27,649 nucleotides of DNA from Trichoplax sp. H2 (lineage: Eukaryota > Placozoa > Uniplacotomia > Trichoplacea). The stretch lies in the NCBI GenBank assembly GCA_003344405.1, contig NOWV01000391.1:1-27649 (forward strand), read 5' to 3'. The notes beneath the pieces are model-generated. The model was not told where the DNA came from. It did no database searches and saw only the letters and a list, made by a program, of their open reading frames with translations. A program made the translations under genes and the position numbers. Shown here in pieces: positions 11,390 through 23,200 of this stretch; the stretch's first letter is position 1, and each line of letters opens with the position of its first letter.

Positions 11390-11573
11390 GTCAGTATTAT
11401 ACGAGCTGAGGCACAACGTTTACTAGAGGAATCTTCAGAAGGAGAAAAAGTTATGAAAGTGAAAGAGGATATTGATAAAGCTTGGATAAATTTAGCTCAC
11501 CGGAACGAGTGGAGAAGCTCTTATCTTCAGCAAACACAGGAAGTATTCAAAGCAACGGTGGCACTACAAGATG
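11390..11573 (+). pseudogene. Spectrin-repeat exon (open frame)
   Basis: 184 bp, phase 0 start (cttttgcag), phase 1 end (GATG|GTATAC). It encodes helices B and C of a spectrin repeat: IIRAEAQRLLEESSEGEK, then VKEDIDKAWINLAHRNEWRS and a coiled tail. It keeps the conserved Trp and Arg. Only its last roughly 10 bp are included in the downstream duplicated block. Confidence 0.65.
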
Positions 11574-12969
11574 GTATACTCACTTGTATTGATCATCGCA
11601 ACTTATTCAGTCAGAGTAAAATTATGTTCATCGCAGGATTCTTGTTGGCATTTCCTTTCAATGGTAATCATAATTTTACGTTTTATAAACGTGCATAAGG
11701 GGTTCGTGTCATAAAGTAAAAAATATCGACACCTGAAAACAATGTTTAACTTATCTTTACGCATATATACAAAGTAAGGGATAATTACGGTATATATTCA
11801 TTAATCAGGGCAAATCATGTACGTGATTTGAAGGTTAAGCATAAAAGCACCTTACCAATTAACACCTCTATACATAAATTAACCGCACATTGTTACCGAT
11901 GCGGATCACTGCAGCCGCACAGTTTTACTTCACAATTGCAACATAATAAAATTGTTCAATTTGCAATAGATAATAACATAGGTATAGTAAGGTAGCTTGA
12001 TAACTTTAACAGAACAATGTTTGATAATGTTGCAGTATCAAGAAGGTATGAACAACTACTATTGGATATCTATTAATATTATTACAATTGATATAGTCAA
12101 GTAATACAGTATGTACAAGCTGGCTCTACTGTATATAGCAGTAGGACAATAAGAATGGGATGCAGTGAATCTTTATTCACTTTTCACAGCGCAGTTTTAT
12201 CAGTATTTCCTAGCGAATGATTTTCATCCTGTTAGACGTTTGGCTATATAAGATAGCTATAGTTAGAGCTAGCATTGATCAATTATCTTTATAGCGTGTT
12301 GTAGTTGATCAACGTACTTTTTTGGTGTAATACTAGCCGGCAAAGATATGGCATACTATAAAATAGTGATGCACTTTAGAATTGCTTGTCTAATCGAGTA
12401 ACATATTCCGCAGTTTTACTCTACTTATTTCTCCAATACTTTACGATAATAAAATGTTACTTCATAGATTACGGATTATGCATCGTGTTGTCCGACTCGA
12501 AAATATTGTCCAAGGCTAGAGTAAAGTCGCAAAGATCAACAGCATAAAATGATACAAATTGTATTTGATTCGCGTCTATTAGCCTGCTCTTCGTACTGAC
12601 AGGATGCACTACGTGTTTGATGTAAAGTATGGAAAAGGTTTTGAAACCTACAAATTGCATAATTGCACTCTTATCAGAAAGCCACCGATAAAATAATGCA
12701 AACATAGTAGTTTCCATTAATGTCATTTTCATTGTTTCCTATACACCGTTGAATGGATGCATTACAAATTTGACGTTTGATGTAGACTTGTTACACAGTT
12801 GTACTCAATGATTCTGGACTAGATATCCAAGAGCATACGATATAGTCAGACATGCAAATAATAGTATTGCTAATAGAGTCAAAAACTGGTTCATTTACTA
12901 CACTGAATGAATGATTGTAATTATCAATTACTTATTTGTTGCCAGTACTTGAATCCTATGCAAACAACT
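11564..12969. repeat. 1.4-kb duplicated block, copy 1
   Basis: From about cactacaagatgg this sequence is repeated almost base for base at 14414-15818 (offset about 2,850). Copy 1 is cut off by the N gap at 12970. It has no recognisable protein. An 87-codon minus-strand reading (12469-12732) is the same in both copies, but the diverged third copy breaks that frame, so I do not call it a gene. Confidence 0.9.
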
Positions 12970-12989
12970 NNNNNNNNNNNNNNNNNNNN
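12970..12989. other. Assembly gap (20 N)
   Basis: Exactly 20 N, a fixed-size placeholder. The left flank is the end of duplicated block copy 1; the right flank is single-copy sequence. Confidence 1.
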
Positions 12990-14413
12990 GATGACCTAGA
13001 CGAGTATAAAAGGCTGCTAGCCACCAAAATTGGTAATTATGGAATAACTTTGAATTTGTAACTATCTTTTTATACTTAGCGATAGCCGTTGAACAATTAT
13101 ATAGATCATATACAAGGTGTACTACCACGTAGTTTATCTACCATTGACAAGAACTTTTACTTTAATCGCCACAATGTAGACTGCATCTGCTTTGCACTAC
13201 TGTACTTTACCTCAATCAGATTAACCTCCATGTAAAAATACTTTATTTTCATGCTTTTTTATAGTTTCTTAAATTGATATACAACAGTCAATGTGATCAG
13301 CTGCTTATAAAATTCGTAGTATTTAGCAATACTATTAAAAGTCATAAATGAAACTAAATCGAAATGATTATTCAATTTAAGTGCAAGACTTTGATTATAA
13401 TAGATGAAATACCAAGTGTTGGAAGATTAGATAAATTGGATAAGATGGTAGATGAAAATGAACTTTTCAAGCATACGGTTATTCTACGAATATTCTTATA
13501 TATTATTCCGTAATCACATTTGATATGGCTAATATTAAGCTGTTCGTAATACGAGTAGAAATTCAATTTGAGTTGCGAGAACATTATTTGATTGTAATCG
13601 TTGATTGTTATTACAGGTGGTAACTTCTAATACGCAAAGAAAATGTCCATGTTGCCCTAAGTGTACAATACTATAGATCGTTGGTATACTAGAATAAACA
13701 AAATCGATATACTTGGTAAGCATGAATTGGATATCATTGCCAAGTTGATGATTGAGTGTAGCATTTCAAACGATATTTAGTGTTTAAATTGTTACATGTA
13801 AGCAAAGTATTTCTAACATTGTTTAGCACACTATCTACTGTACATAAAATTAAAATATTGATATATAATAATCTTCTTTCTTCTGGCTAGCTAATCATCT
13901 TGGTGGGCACAGAGGTTTCAGTTTTTAGTGTACAAAAGAGGAAGCATTGATTTCAATGATCGCCATTTAATTTTACAGATTGTAATTTGATATTCTACTG
14001 TATGCAGTTCAATTCAATTTATAGGGACGTGTAGTGATGCACCCCATATTTGATTATGTTAACAGCTCTATTTGCTATATTTAGGTTACTAAGAATAGAT
14101 ATTATCGTGAAGCTAATATTAGATGATTGATAACTACTATATTAGAAATTGTTGATGACTAATATTAGCCAGTTGACTAATTATGATACAAGATACATGT
14201 GACTAGAAACACTGTACTGTAATTGTGAAGATGCCCAGCACTGAAAGGTGCTGGATTTTAATAGTAGAGTAGCGATACCTTAAGTAGAATGATTTAGATT
14301 GTAGAAGATAATGATGTTCTATTTAAGAAAAGTATTTTGTTTGATGACTCAAGTCTGATTGTAGATTAATTTAGCTGTCATAAATGGATTTAGCAAAAAA
14401 TATAGAGTGCGTC
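12990..14413. other. Single-copy stretch between the duplicated blocks
   Basis: Apart from the 49-codon open frame at 13364-13513 I see nothing. It does not resemble the 10.1-11.56 kb DNA that precedes copy 1, which argues against a simple tandem duplication of a larger unit. Confidence 0.5.
13364..13513 (+). CDS. Short open frame, unassigned
   Basis: ATG to TAA, 49 codons: MIIQFKCKTLIIIDEIPSVG, then RLDKLDKMVDENELFKHTV and a hydrophobic end. The charged middle looks protein-like, but there is no known family, no neighbours and no splice evidence. Confidence 0.15.
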   Translation: MIIQFKCKTLIIIDEIPSVGRLDKLDKMVDENELFKHTVILRIFLYIIP

Positions 14414-15818
14414 ACTACAGGATGGTATACTTACGTGTGTTGATCAGCATAACTTATTCAGTCAGAGTAAAATTATGTTCATCGCAGGATTCTTGTTGGC
14501 GTTTCCTTTCAATGGTAATGACAATTTTACATTTTATAAACGTGCATAAGGCGTTCGTATCATAAAGTAAAAGATATCGACACCTGAAAACAATATTTAA
14601 CTTATCTTTACGTATATATATCTTATATACAAAGTAAGGTATATTTTTATTAATCAGGGCAAATCATGTACGTGATTTGAAGGTTAAGTATAAAAGCACC
14701 TTACCAATTAACACCTCTATACATAAATTAACCTCACATTGTTACCGATGCGGATCACTGCAGCCGTACAGCTTTACTTCACAATTGCAACATAATAAAA
14801 TTGTTCAATTTGAAATAGATAATAACATAGGTATAGTAAGGTAGCTTGATAGCTTTAACAGAACAATATTTGATAATATTGCAGTATCATGAAGGTATGA
14901 ACAACTACTATTCAATACCTATTAATATTATTACAATTGATATAGTCTAGTAATACAGTATGTACAGGCTGGATCTACTGTATACAGCAGTAGGACAACA
15001 AGAATGGGATGCAGTGAATCTTTATTCACTTTTCACAGTGCAGTTTTATCAGTATTTCCTAGCGAGTAATTTTTATCCTGTTAGACGTTCGGCAATATAA
15101 GATAGCTATAGTTAGAGCTAGCATTGATCAATTATCTTTATAGCTTGTTGTAGTTGATCAACGTACTTTTTTGGTGTAATACTAGCCGGCAAAGATGTGG
15201 CGTACTATAAAATAGTGATGCACTTTAGAATTACTTGTCTAATCGAGTAACATATTCCGCAGTTTTACTCTACTTGTTTCTCCAATACTTTACGATAATA
15301 AAATGTTACTTCATAAATTACGGATTATGCATCGTGTTGTCCGACTCGAAAATATTGTCCAAGGCTAGAGTAAAGTCGCAAAGATCAACAGCATAAAATG
15401 ATACAAATTGTATTTGATTCGCGTCTATTAGCCTGCTCTTCGTACTGACAGGATGCACTACGTGTTTGATGTAAAGTATGGAAAAGGTTTTGAAACCTAC
15501 AAATTGCATAATTGCACTCTTATCAGAAAGCCACCGATAAAATAATGCGAACATAGTAGTTTCCATTAATGTCATTTTCATTGTTTCCTATACACCATCG
15601 AATGGATACATTGCAAATTTGACGTTTGATGTAGACTTGTTACACAGTTGTACTCAATGATTCCGGACTAGATATCCAAGAGCATACGATATAGTCAGAC
15701 ATGCAAATAATAGTATTGCTAATAGAGTCAAAAACTGGTTCATTTACTACACTGAATGAATGATTGTAATTATCAATTACTTATTTGTTGCCAGTACTCG
15801 AATCCTATGCAAACAACT
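14414..15818. repeat. 1.4-kb duplicated block, copy 2
   Basis: Near-identical to 11564-12969, with scattered substitutions and a few small indels (for example an extra tatatatctta near 14620). It starts at the end of what is a spectrin-repeat exon in copy 1, but the rest of that exon is absent here. It ends at the same point where copy 1 meets the assembly gap. Confidence 0.9.
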
Positions 15819-15895
15819 CTACTACTATAGATATCTTGGAATAAAGCTACTGGAGCCAGGATGTCGAGCTTTGTTGTTATTGTTTTTACTTTTCC

Positions 15896-16384
15896 GCTAT
15901 ACAGCTGAAGACAAAGTAATAAGTGACAAAAGTTACGATCAATCCTATACTGCAAATTGATGGTTAAGTTACTATGTTACTATTATTGCAGTGGAATGAA
16001 CTATCTTTGGATTTTACGTAAACAGGAATTAAAGGATTTCCAAATAATACTTAAGATTTTATTCTACAATTTTTATCAAATTAGTAATGTAATCATGAAT
16101 CATCACCGATATGCCAGAATAGATACTCTATTAAAATAATATATGGATTACTGTAAATTTAAATAATAATTGATAGTTAATCAATTTGAAATGCCAAACT
16201 ATACAATTAAAATTTTCTATCTTTATGTTTAATATACGTATGAGTACCTAAGTAAAAATACCAACTTTAATTCACAAGCCAACAAGCGAGAAGTAAAGAT
16301 CGGTTAAAATATCCAACTTTTTCATTTTTCTGCAATGTTTTACGTGTCTATTTACTTGGAACGATTAGCTTATGCGTACTAATC
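15896..16384. repeat. Duplicated block flanking the gap, copy A
   Basis: Starts gctatacagctgaagac and ends cgtactaatc at the gap. It is repeated at 16405-16763 almost without change, apart from an extra 129 bp in this copy (about 16122-16250). No gene was recognised inside; small open frames occur on both strands. Confidence 0.92.
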
Positions 16385-16404
16385 NNNNNNNNNNNNNNNN
16401 NNNN
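16385..16404. other. Assembly gap (20 N)
   Basis: Exactly 20 N. The left flank ends with the same bases that end the block on the right, and the right flank starts with the bases that begin the block on the left. The two sides therefore overlap in content. Confidence 1.
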
Positions 16405-16763
16405 GCTATACAGCTGAAGACAAAGTAATAAGTGACAAAAGTTACGATCAATCCTATACTGCAAATTGATGGTTAAGTTACTATGTTACTATTATTGCAG
16501 TGGAATGAACTATCTTTGGATTTTACGTAAACAGGAATTAAAGGATCTCCAAATAATATTTAAGATTTTATTCTACAATTTTTATCAAATTAGTAATGTA
16601 ATCATGAATCATCACCGATATGCCAGAATAAGTAAAAATACCAACTTTAATTCACAAGCCAACAAGCGAGAAGTAAAGATCGGTTAAAATATCCAACTTT
16701 TCATTTTTCTGCAATGTTTTACGTGTCTATTTACTTGGAACGATTAGCTTATGCGTACTAATC
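16405..16763. repeat. Duplicated block flanking the gap, copy B
   Basis: The same sequence as 15896-16384 without the 129-bp segment. It continues beyond cgtactaatc into unique DNA that leads to the 3' end of the receptor gene. Confidence 0.92.
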
Positions 16764-17166
16764 AGTACACCTTTTCTAGTCATAGCTTGTTAGAGATTAA
16801 GCATGAGCAGAATAATACTACTGTATTAGATTCTATACTAGCAAAAACCGAAAATCCTCAGTAGTTCCATTCATATTTAGAATAAATTTAAATTGTAGAT
16901 ACGGTATCCAGACATATCAAAATTGTAAAGAATGCGTCAGCGGAAGATTAAAACTACTCTAGTAAATTTTTGAATTTGATATTTAACAATCCTAATTTAC
17001 CCAGCGAAGAATGTACGATAAAATTAAAAACTAGATCGATTAATAATTCAGTATTTAAATAATTCATCTTTAGCGCAGATAAACTAAATACTTATTATTT
17101 TTTTGGTTTTTGCTTATTGATGCTTGTCAATTCCAATTCGCTCGCTTTTGATCCATCCTAGGTTGA
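16764..17166. other. 3' flank of the receptor gene
   Basis: AT-rich, no convincing exon. It would contain the 3' UTR and polyadenylation site of the receptor on the minus strand if the terminal exon at 17167-17205 is right; only AATAAG-like hexamers are seen. Confidence 0.4.
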
Positions 17167-17205
17167 TCATGATACAGTAATATAATATTGATTATTAGTT
17201 AGGAT
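17167..17205 (-). CDS. Receptor exon: probable C-terminus
   Basis: A pyrimidine-rich acceptor (tctctactttgtag) is followed in phase 0 by ILTNNQYYITVS and TGA. It is the first downstream segment that combines a good acceptor, the right phase and a stop. It gives a cytoplasmic tail of only about 25 residues. Further 3' exons or alternative tails cannot be excluded; no clear AATAAA follows closely. Confidence 0.45.
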   Translation of the reverse strand: MLTNNQYYITVS

Positions 17206-20200
17206 CTACAAAGTAGAGATTCAATTCATTTTATAATCTAATAGTTTTGTTATTCATTGCTGTCAATTTAATCCTTTAATTCAATATTTTATTCTAAAAT
17301 TCAGTTTATAGTAATATTCGGCCATGAAGTATAGATCATCAGCTAATAAACAAACACTTTAGAAATTTTCTAGAGAGAATATTACTTATGATTACTCATG
17401 CCTACAGCTTTCAAATATATGTAATTGTAACACATATTTAGATTATTAAGAGCAAGATTGCCTACCTGATCAATATTACCGCACATAATTTGCTTAAGTC
17501 CATAAAAGGCAAATATATATAGCGCCTAGTAATAAATTGAATTTTTTCAGTAATCAAATTTAATTAGACCTCCTAGTTACAAGATAGATAGACAAATAGT
17601 AACAGAATTGTCTGTAGTCTCTTCAAATCATAATTCGAACATTGCATGTAAAAATAAATATAAACGAGCAGTAGGTAGAAGATGTAAATAGAAATAATTA
17701 AATCAAATCGAAAAAGTCCCCAAATTCTAATTCTTATTTAAATATGTTAATGATAATATCAAAAACTGCAAACCGTATACAATAACTAAGAATGCTACAC
17801 ATTTACCTGCAAAAAGTTGATTACGGCGAAAAGATATTGCAGTACAACATTACCGATGGCAACAAATAATACAAACAGCGTCCAGTCAATAACAAGTAAT
17901 AGCATGAGAATTAAGGCCGCTGGCAAAAAACTCCTAAAATTTTTAACACAAAATTTTGTTGATAGTTTATTACAGTGCTACATCTTGATCACTTTTAAAC
18001 GGAAATGCAATTACAGAATAGGATATAGCAATCTTATTTTACTTCATTAAATAGGGCACGTCATTTTCGGTATGTAATTTTATACTTCTTGTCTGTCTTA
18101 AATTCTTGTAGCCTAGTACAATTAGTATGGCACTAACCTATAAAAGTAACTTCAGTCAAATTTTACATTCTAATACTTTATATTGCTTTAAAATTATTAT
18201 TTATCAAATGAACAACTGGTTGTTATTTTTGCATGAATCGAAAAAAAACTTTAACAGCTCTATTTAAATAACGCTTAGACACAACATCAATACATAAATT
18301 ATAGTTTTAAATGCGTATTTTAAGTACGGAAGTTTAATTGATGAAGTTTTTCGCGTTCTAGCTAATCTTTTCGCGATAATATTTCAGTAATTTAAAATTG
18401 CGAGATACCGGTAGATTACAGAACTTTTACATAATTAAAGTTTGTCTCTATACTAATCAATGAATAGATTTATTATCTATCTTCGATAATATGCTGATGC
18501 TCACGGTGCGATAACGCATAACGACTCATTTTCCGTAGTAGAAAATAATGGCATTAAAAAAATATTGCTTATCGATAGGCAAATAGTTAGATGTATTGTG
18601 TTACCGGTTAAAGTCAAATGTAGATAGAAAAATCTTTCGTGTTATCAATTACGTACATATAAATTACTAATAAAAAGAAAATAGCGGACAATGTCAGTGT
18701 AAAAGTAATGCATCTTATGGCACGACTGTTTACCGATGTCATGAACAGCGCAGAAATGACGAAGACCAAAACAATTTGCGGATTAGTTCTTAACCAGCAT
18801 CTATAACAAATAAAATGATCAGCTTAATTTTTCAAAGATTCTAAATTTAAGTTTATTGCATTTGTATCACCAAGAACTTCAAATCATGGCTTGCTAAAGT
18901 GATCAAAGATTTACTATATCTTACTCTATACTGCCGTAACTTATAATAAAGTTGGGCTACACTAATTTAAGATAAATGTTAGCTTTATTTCAGTTTATAA
19001 AGAGAAGGTTCGTGTGAGCTCGTTACAATAGATGAAGAGAACAACTAAAGGCAATTGATGGAAGTATTAACTTAATACGCCCCTCGGTGCTCACTATGGC
19101 CTACTACACCGTGTATTTGATAAAAGCTGATGTTAATGATACCGTAGTATTTATCTGATAGGTATTTCACTTACGAATTATTTTGTATATAGTTTTGCAT
19201 TCCCATCCCGTTAATGGCAACAGCAGCGGTTACAATGGCAATAGCTAAAGCTAAAACTATAACATCCACAACAAGTAAAATCCTTAATTGTACATCATCT
19301 ATTTTTTACCCATAGATTACTATATTGAGTAGTGTAGGAGTGAAAATTAAAATCAGTTACTATATTTCATCTGCAATAATAATTATGTTACAAATTATTT
19401 CATGATTTTGTGAGCAGAACCTTATATCAGATAGACTACTTCACTTAATTAGTAGCGTACTTACTGAAAGTAGCAAATATAAAGCTTTTGCAATATTTGC
19501 CGTTACCATCTTTGCTGGTCAATGAACTAAATAGGTAGAAACTGTGACAGAGCATCCAAGCAAAGGCTGCAAGCAACACATAGTGTAGGATCGTTGCCAC
19601 GATGGTACATCGTAGCTACATGTATTATTACATAGAGAGTACATTAAACGAGTACATATTGTGGTTAAGTTATATTTAAGATATAAGAATACATTTATAT
19701 ATCAAAGGATTAATTAATTTTTATGTGTAATGTTAACTTTGCAATATACATTTACCATTACATGATATTTTGCACTACAATTTATTAAAATTATATATTA
19801 TATGAGATCAAACCTTTGACTCTGTCTCTATTAATCCAAAAATGACAATGATATTGGCAATAAGTATGCAGATGAACATACTAACGTTGATGATGCCGAG
19901 AATTTTAGGAGTTCGTCTAATTAATTTCCAACAATTAAAGTCATCGAAATAAGAGTAAATTTTATATTTAATAGATAGAAGGTAGTTTTAAGTTTATATA
20001 TATATATATATATAATTATATTCCGAATCGATGTAGAGTTTTTTCTTATAATGCTCAAGTTCGCTAAAATTAAAATCAAGTCTAATGTATAAGTTTATCC
20101 AAATGAATGGACATTTTATGACATTTTACACTATAAGTATGTTAGTATTCGTATATCAACTGCAAGAAAAATTTCAGATGATCCCTTCAGAATCAATATT

Positions 20201-23200
20201 GTAAAATTAAAACCAAACGAGTTGATTTAATTAACATTCAGGTAGATGAATCATATATTGCCGTTTAAAGCTATTATATTAAAATATCAACGTAGATACC
20301 GTACCTCCAATAAATAATATTAATTGCGATAGTTAGGGCAAGTAAGAAGCTAGCCAAGCCACAACCAATATAAATAATAACTTCCAGTTTAATTTTATCT
20401 TGCTATTATTGAATGGAAAATCAGATCAGTAAGTTAATGAAACCGTAACACTCAGTGAGTACGGAGATTAAAGTTAATATTAAAGAATAGTAAATAAACT
20501 TTAAGATCCTTTTTGTATTAAATTAATGTTTTATATTTATTTAAGCTTATGTGTGCATGCTATGAGTGTTTATATAGTAGTAACGTTGGAAATGTGTTTC
20601 TTGTAATTTACTAATAATCAACAGCATTTTTATAAATGGGATGTATTCAGCTTTGAGTAAATGATTAAGTTAATTTCAATACGTTAAATAGCATAAATTC
20701 TATGGTATCCTGATTTATACATTTAACTTAGTTAAGATTATTTATTGTTCTGGGTAGGCCGCAATATCTGTATCATGTTTGGTATCAATTGTTATTGTGG
20801 ATAAATCGTAATAAGGTGATTAAACGTTCGTTTACGTTAGTTGTACTAGACAGCAGTCTCGCTTAAATTAAGAATGCATATTAGTATCATGTAACCGAAT
20901 TATTTGAACTTGATAGTTAAGAATCACTTACAGGCAAGTGAGTAAAAATGGTTCCGAATGTAGTAGTATGGTTACAATAGCAAATAGTATGCGTTGAATT
21001 AGACTTTAAATCCTTCCAACATCCAGATGTAGACCATCCGCATAGACTGTTGATCAAGAATTAACAACATTTTACCGTTAATTTCGTAAGTAAAATTCGT
21101 TAAATTACACACTACGCCAAAATTTGACTTTCATATTCCTCCTTGTTTTTATACAAATTATTATTTTCGTATTAATGGGTTTACATCTTAACTGCAATAA
21201 TTGCTTAAGCCTCAAATAATTGATTCTTTAATAAATTGCGGTGACGACAAAACTGATTATAAATATATTTACTAATATATTATTGATTATAACCATAAGT
21301 ATACTGTATGTAGCCTTCATACATAGCTATACGTTAGAAATAGTTATTAATCATAAGATGAAGAAAACTACTTTTAAATTTAGATATAGTTGAGGATAAC
21401 AAGATTAACAATGAAAAAATATTAGAATTTACCCAGATTTAGATTGCCAAAACGTGCAGGAGATTTCAACAGAATTATTATTTGAATTGATGGCCTGTAA
21501 TAAAATTTATAAAATAACTTAATTTACCTAAAAATTATTTCAAGTTAATATCGTACATATTAATATATAAAGCTATGTTAAATTCTCTACCATTATCCCA
21601 GTCTACGAAAATTTAATATTTGATAGAAATCGAATATCTGAGATAATATTTAGAAAGCTCGTTAACATACATTTTTATTTACAAAGGTGATCTGCAATGG
21701 ATGAGATAAATTTTTGGCTGCATTAGGATACATAGAAGTTGAAATAATATGTGAATTGACACTATTCACACCAGTACTGGTCGCATTCCTATCATTGGAA
21801 ACAAAAAAAGCGATTGAATTGATTTAATTACTGTAATTATGATACGCTCGAAACGACAGATATCATAAGATGACATCATGATGGCTGAGATAATTATCTA
21901 AGCATTACCTATCTCTATGTAGATTTGCCGGAATCAAATTACCAAGAGTTTTATATATAACAATTACTTGCTTTTGAACTGAAGATGTAAGGGATAAAAA
22001 TTACTTCTTAAATAGAAGTCTAAATTATCTAAATATCCATAAATTTATCTGTTTTCAATTCCGTTTAATTATTCATGGAAAATATATCATATACAATGCT
22101 CACACTGATGATTTTGAACAGTTTTTCCCGGCACTATCATTTGCATGTTTGTTCCTAGGTTTTTATCATCCACATAGGTAATGTTGGAAGAATTGCTATC
22201 GAAAGTATTCAACTTCCGTATGTTGATGGCTACAATCAAAAGTATTGCAGAAAGAAAAGTAGCTAAGCGTATGTTTGTTGCTATCAAGCGACTGTGAATC
22301 AGTCTAAGATGTGTACTACGATACCAAATTTTGAATTAATCATTATAATATTAGTATAGTTAAATAACAGGTATTTATTAACAAACAAATAATACCGTTG
22401 TTACAGTGTTAACTACTGTATTACCATTTATATCTAGACAAAACTATAAAAATTGAAAATTTTGATGTTCTCTTCGGCTGATTTAATTTCAAAGAGCATA
22501 GAAAATCATAGCCAAGCAATAACTTCAAAAAAGATTAAACTTATTTTGATCTCCATAGAACGATATATCGCTTTGCACAAAAGATACCTTGCTTGCATAT
22601 TTCCAGGCATTCTTATTGTCCGAATTTAGTAGGTTACTGTGAACATTCACATAATTCTATTTATCGAAATATAATATAGCAAATGAATATTGCAGTATTT
22701 TTATTTATAAAATCTATCTTCGGGATATTAATTTAATTTAATGAGGTTAGTAAATTACGTATAATTGCAATATCATCGTACTTTTAGAAAGAGATAACCT
22801 GTACAAGTAGAAACAGAACTTACAGTAAGCAAAGGTGCGTCGACCCATGTTGAAACGCGATTAATTTTGGTTAAGATTTCTATTGCCTTAATAATATCGC
22901 CACCATATAAATTCTTATTAGCAGACAATGTCTCCAATTCAGTTAAGGTCTCATTAGCTGCACCCTGGCCAATTGAGTCTAGTTTATTTATCTGGATAAT
23001 ATTTATGATTTCAAGAATTTAGGTAACAATACAAAAATGAAATTGAATAAAAGAATTTAGCATACAGCTTTTAACAACTTAATTTTATCTTGAGTAATCA
23101 ATATAATATTATATCATAGAAATATGTATATCATTACCAAACTGGTCGCGGCCGCAAATGCTGGTGACTGACATCCTGTTGTATCAATTTGTTCCCAAGT

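Larger units (their letters stand above)
10629..11573 (+). pseudogene. Spectrin-repeat exons with in-frame stops
   Basis: Four plus-strand segments bounded by good splice sites encode the end of one spectrin repeat and most of the next: 10629-10823, 11008-11076, 11196-about 11320 and 11390-11573. The helix pattern is clear (for example DDLGLNLNTTSSLCRIHQNF and DIDKAWINLAHRNEWRSSYL). The first segment contains TAG twice, one exactly where the repeat has its conserved Trp (DIT-stop-DELMQQ). The third segment runs into TGA before any GT donor. Spectrin repeats are triple-helical spacers of membrane-skeleton and plakin-type proteins; which one this derives from cannot be told. Most likely a decayed fragment. 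Confidence 0.65.

Noticed and set aside
12469-12732. 87-codon minus-strand open frame, identical at 15318-15581
   Set aside because: The copies are near-identical as DNA, so an identical protein says nothing. The diverged third copy at 8.2-8.3 kb has a deletion of about 40 bp that breaks the frame, and no domain is recognisable.
15773-15904. Minus-strand segment with a fair acceptor (ttgtcttcag), 43 codons then TGA, a possible alternative last exon of the receptor
   Set aside because: No donor-acceptor chain connects it to the TM7 exon with better support than 17167-17205, and it lies across the start of a duplicated, gap-flanked block.
15957-16687. Plus-strand open frames of 60-73 codons starting MMVKLLCYYYC at 15957 and 16466
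   Set aside because: They are the same reading in the two copies of the gap-flanking duplication, rich in Y, N, I and K as expected from AT-rich non-coding DNA.
17817-18050. 77-codon plus-strand open frame
   Set aside because: Antisense to the TM6/TM7 exon, which reads clearly on the minus strand.
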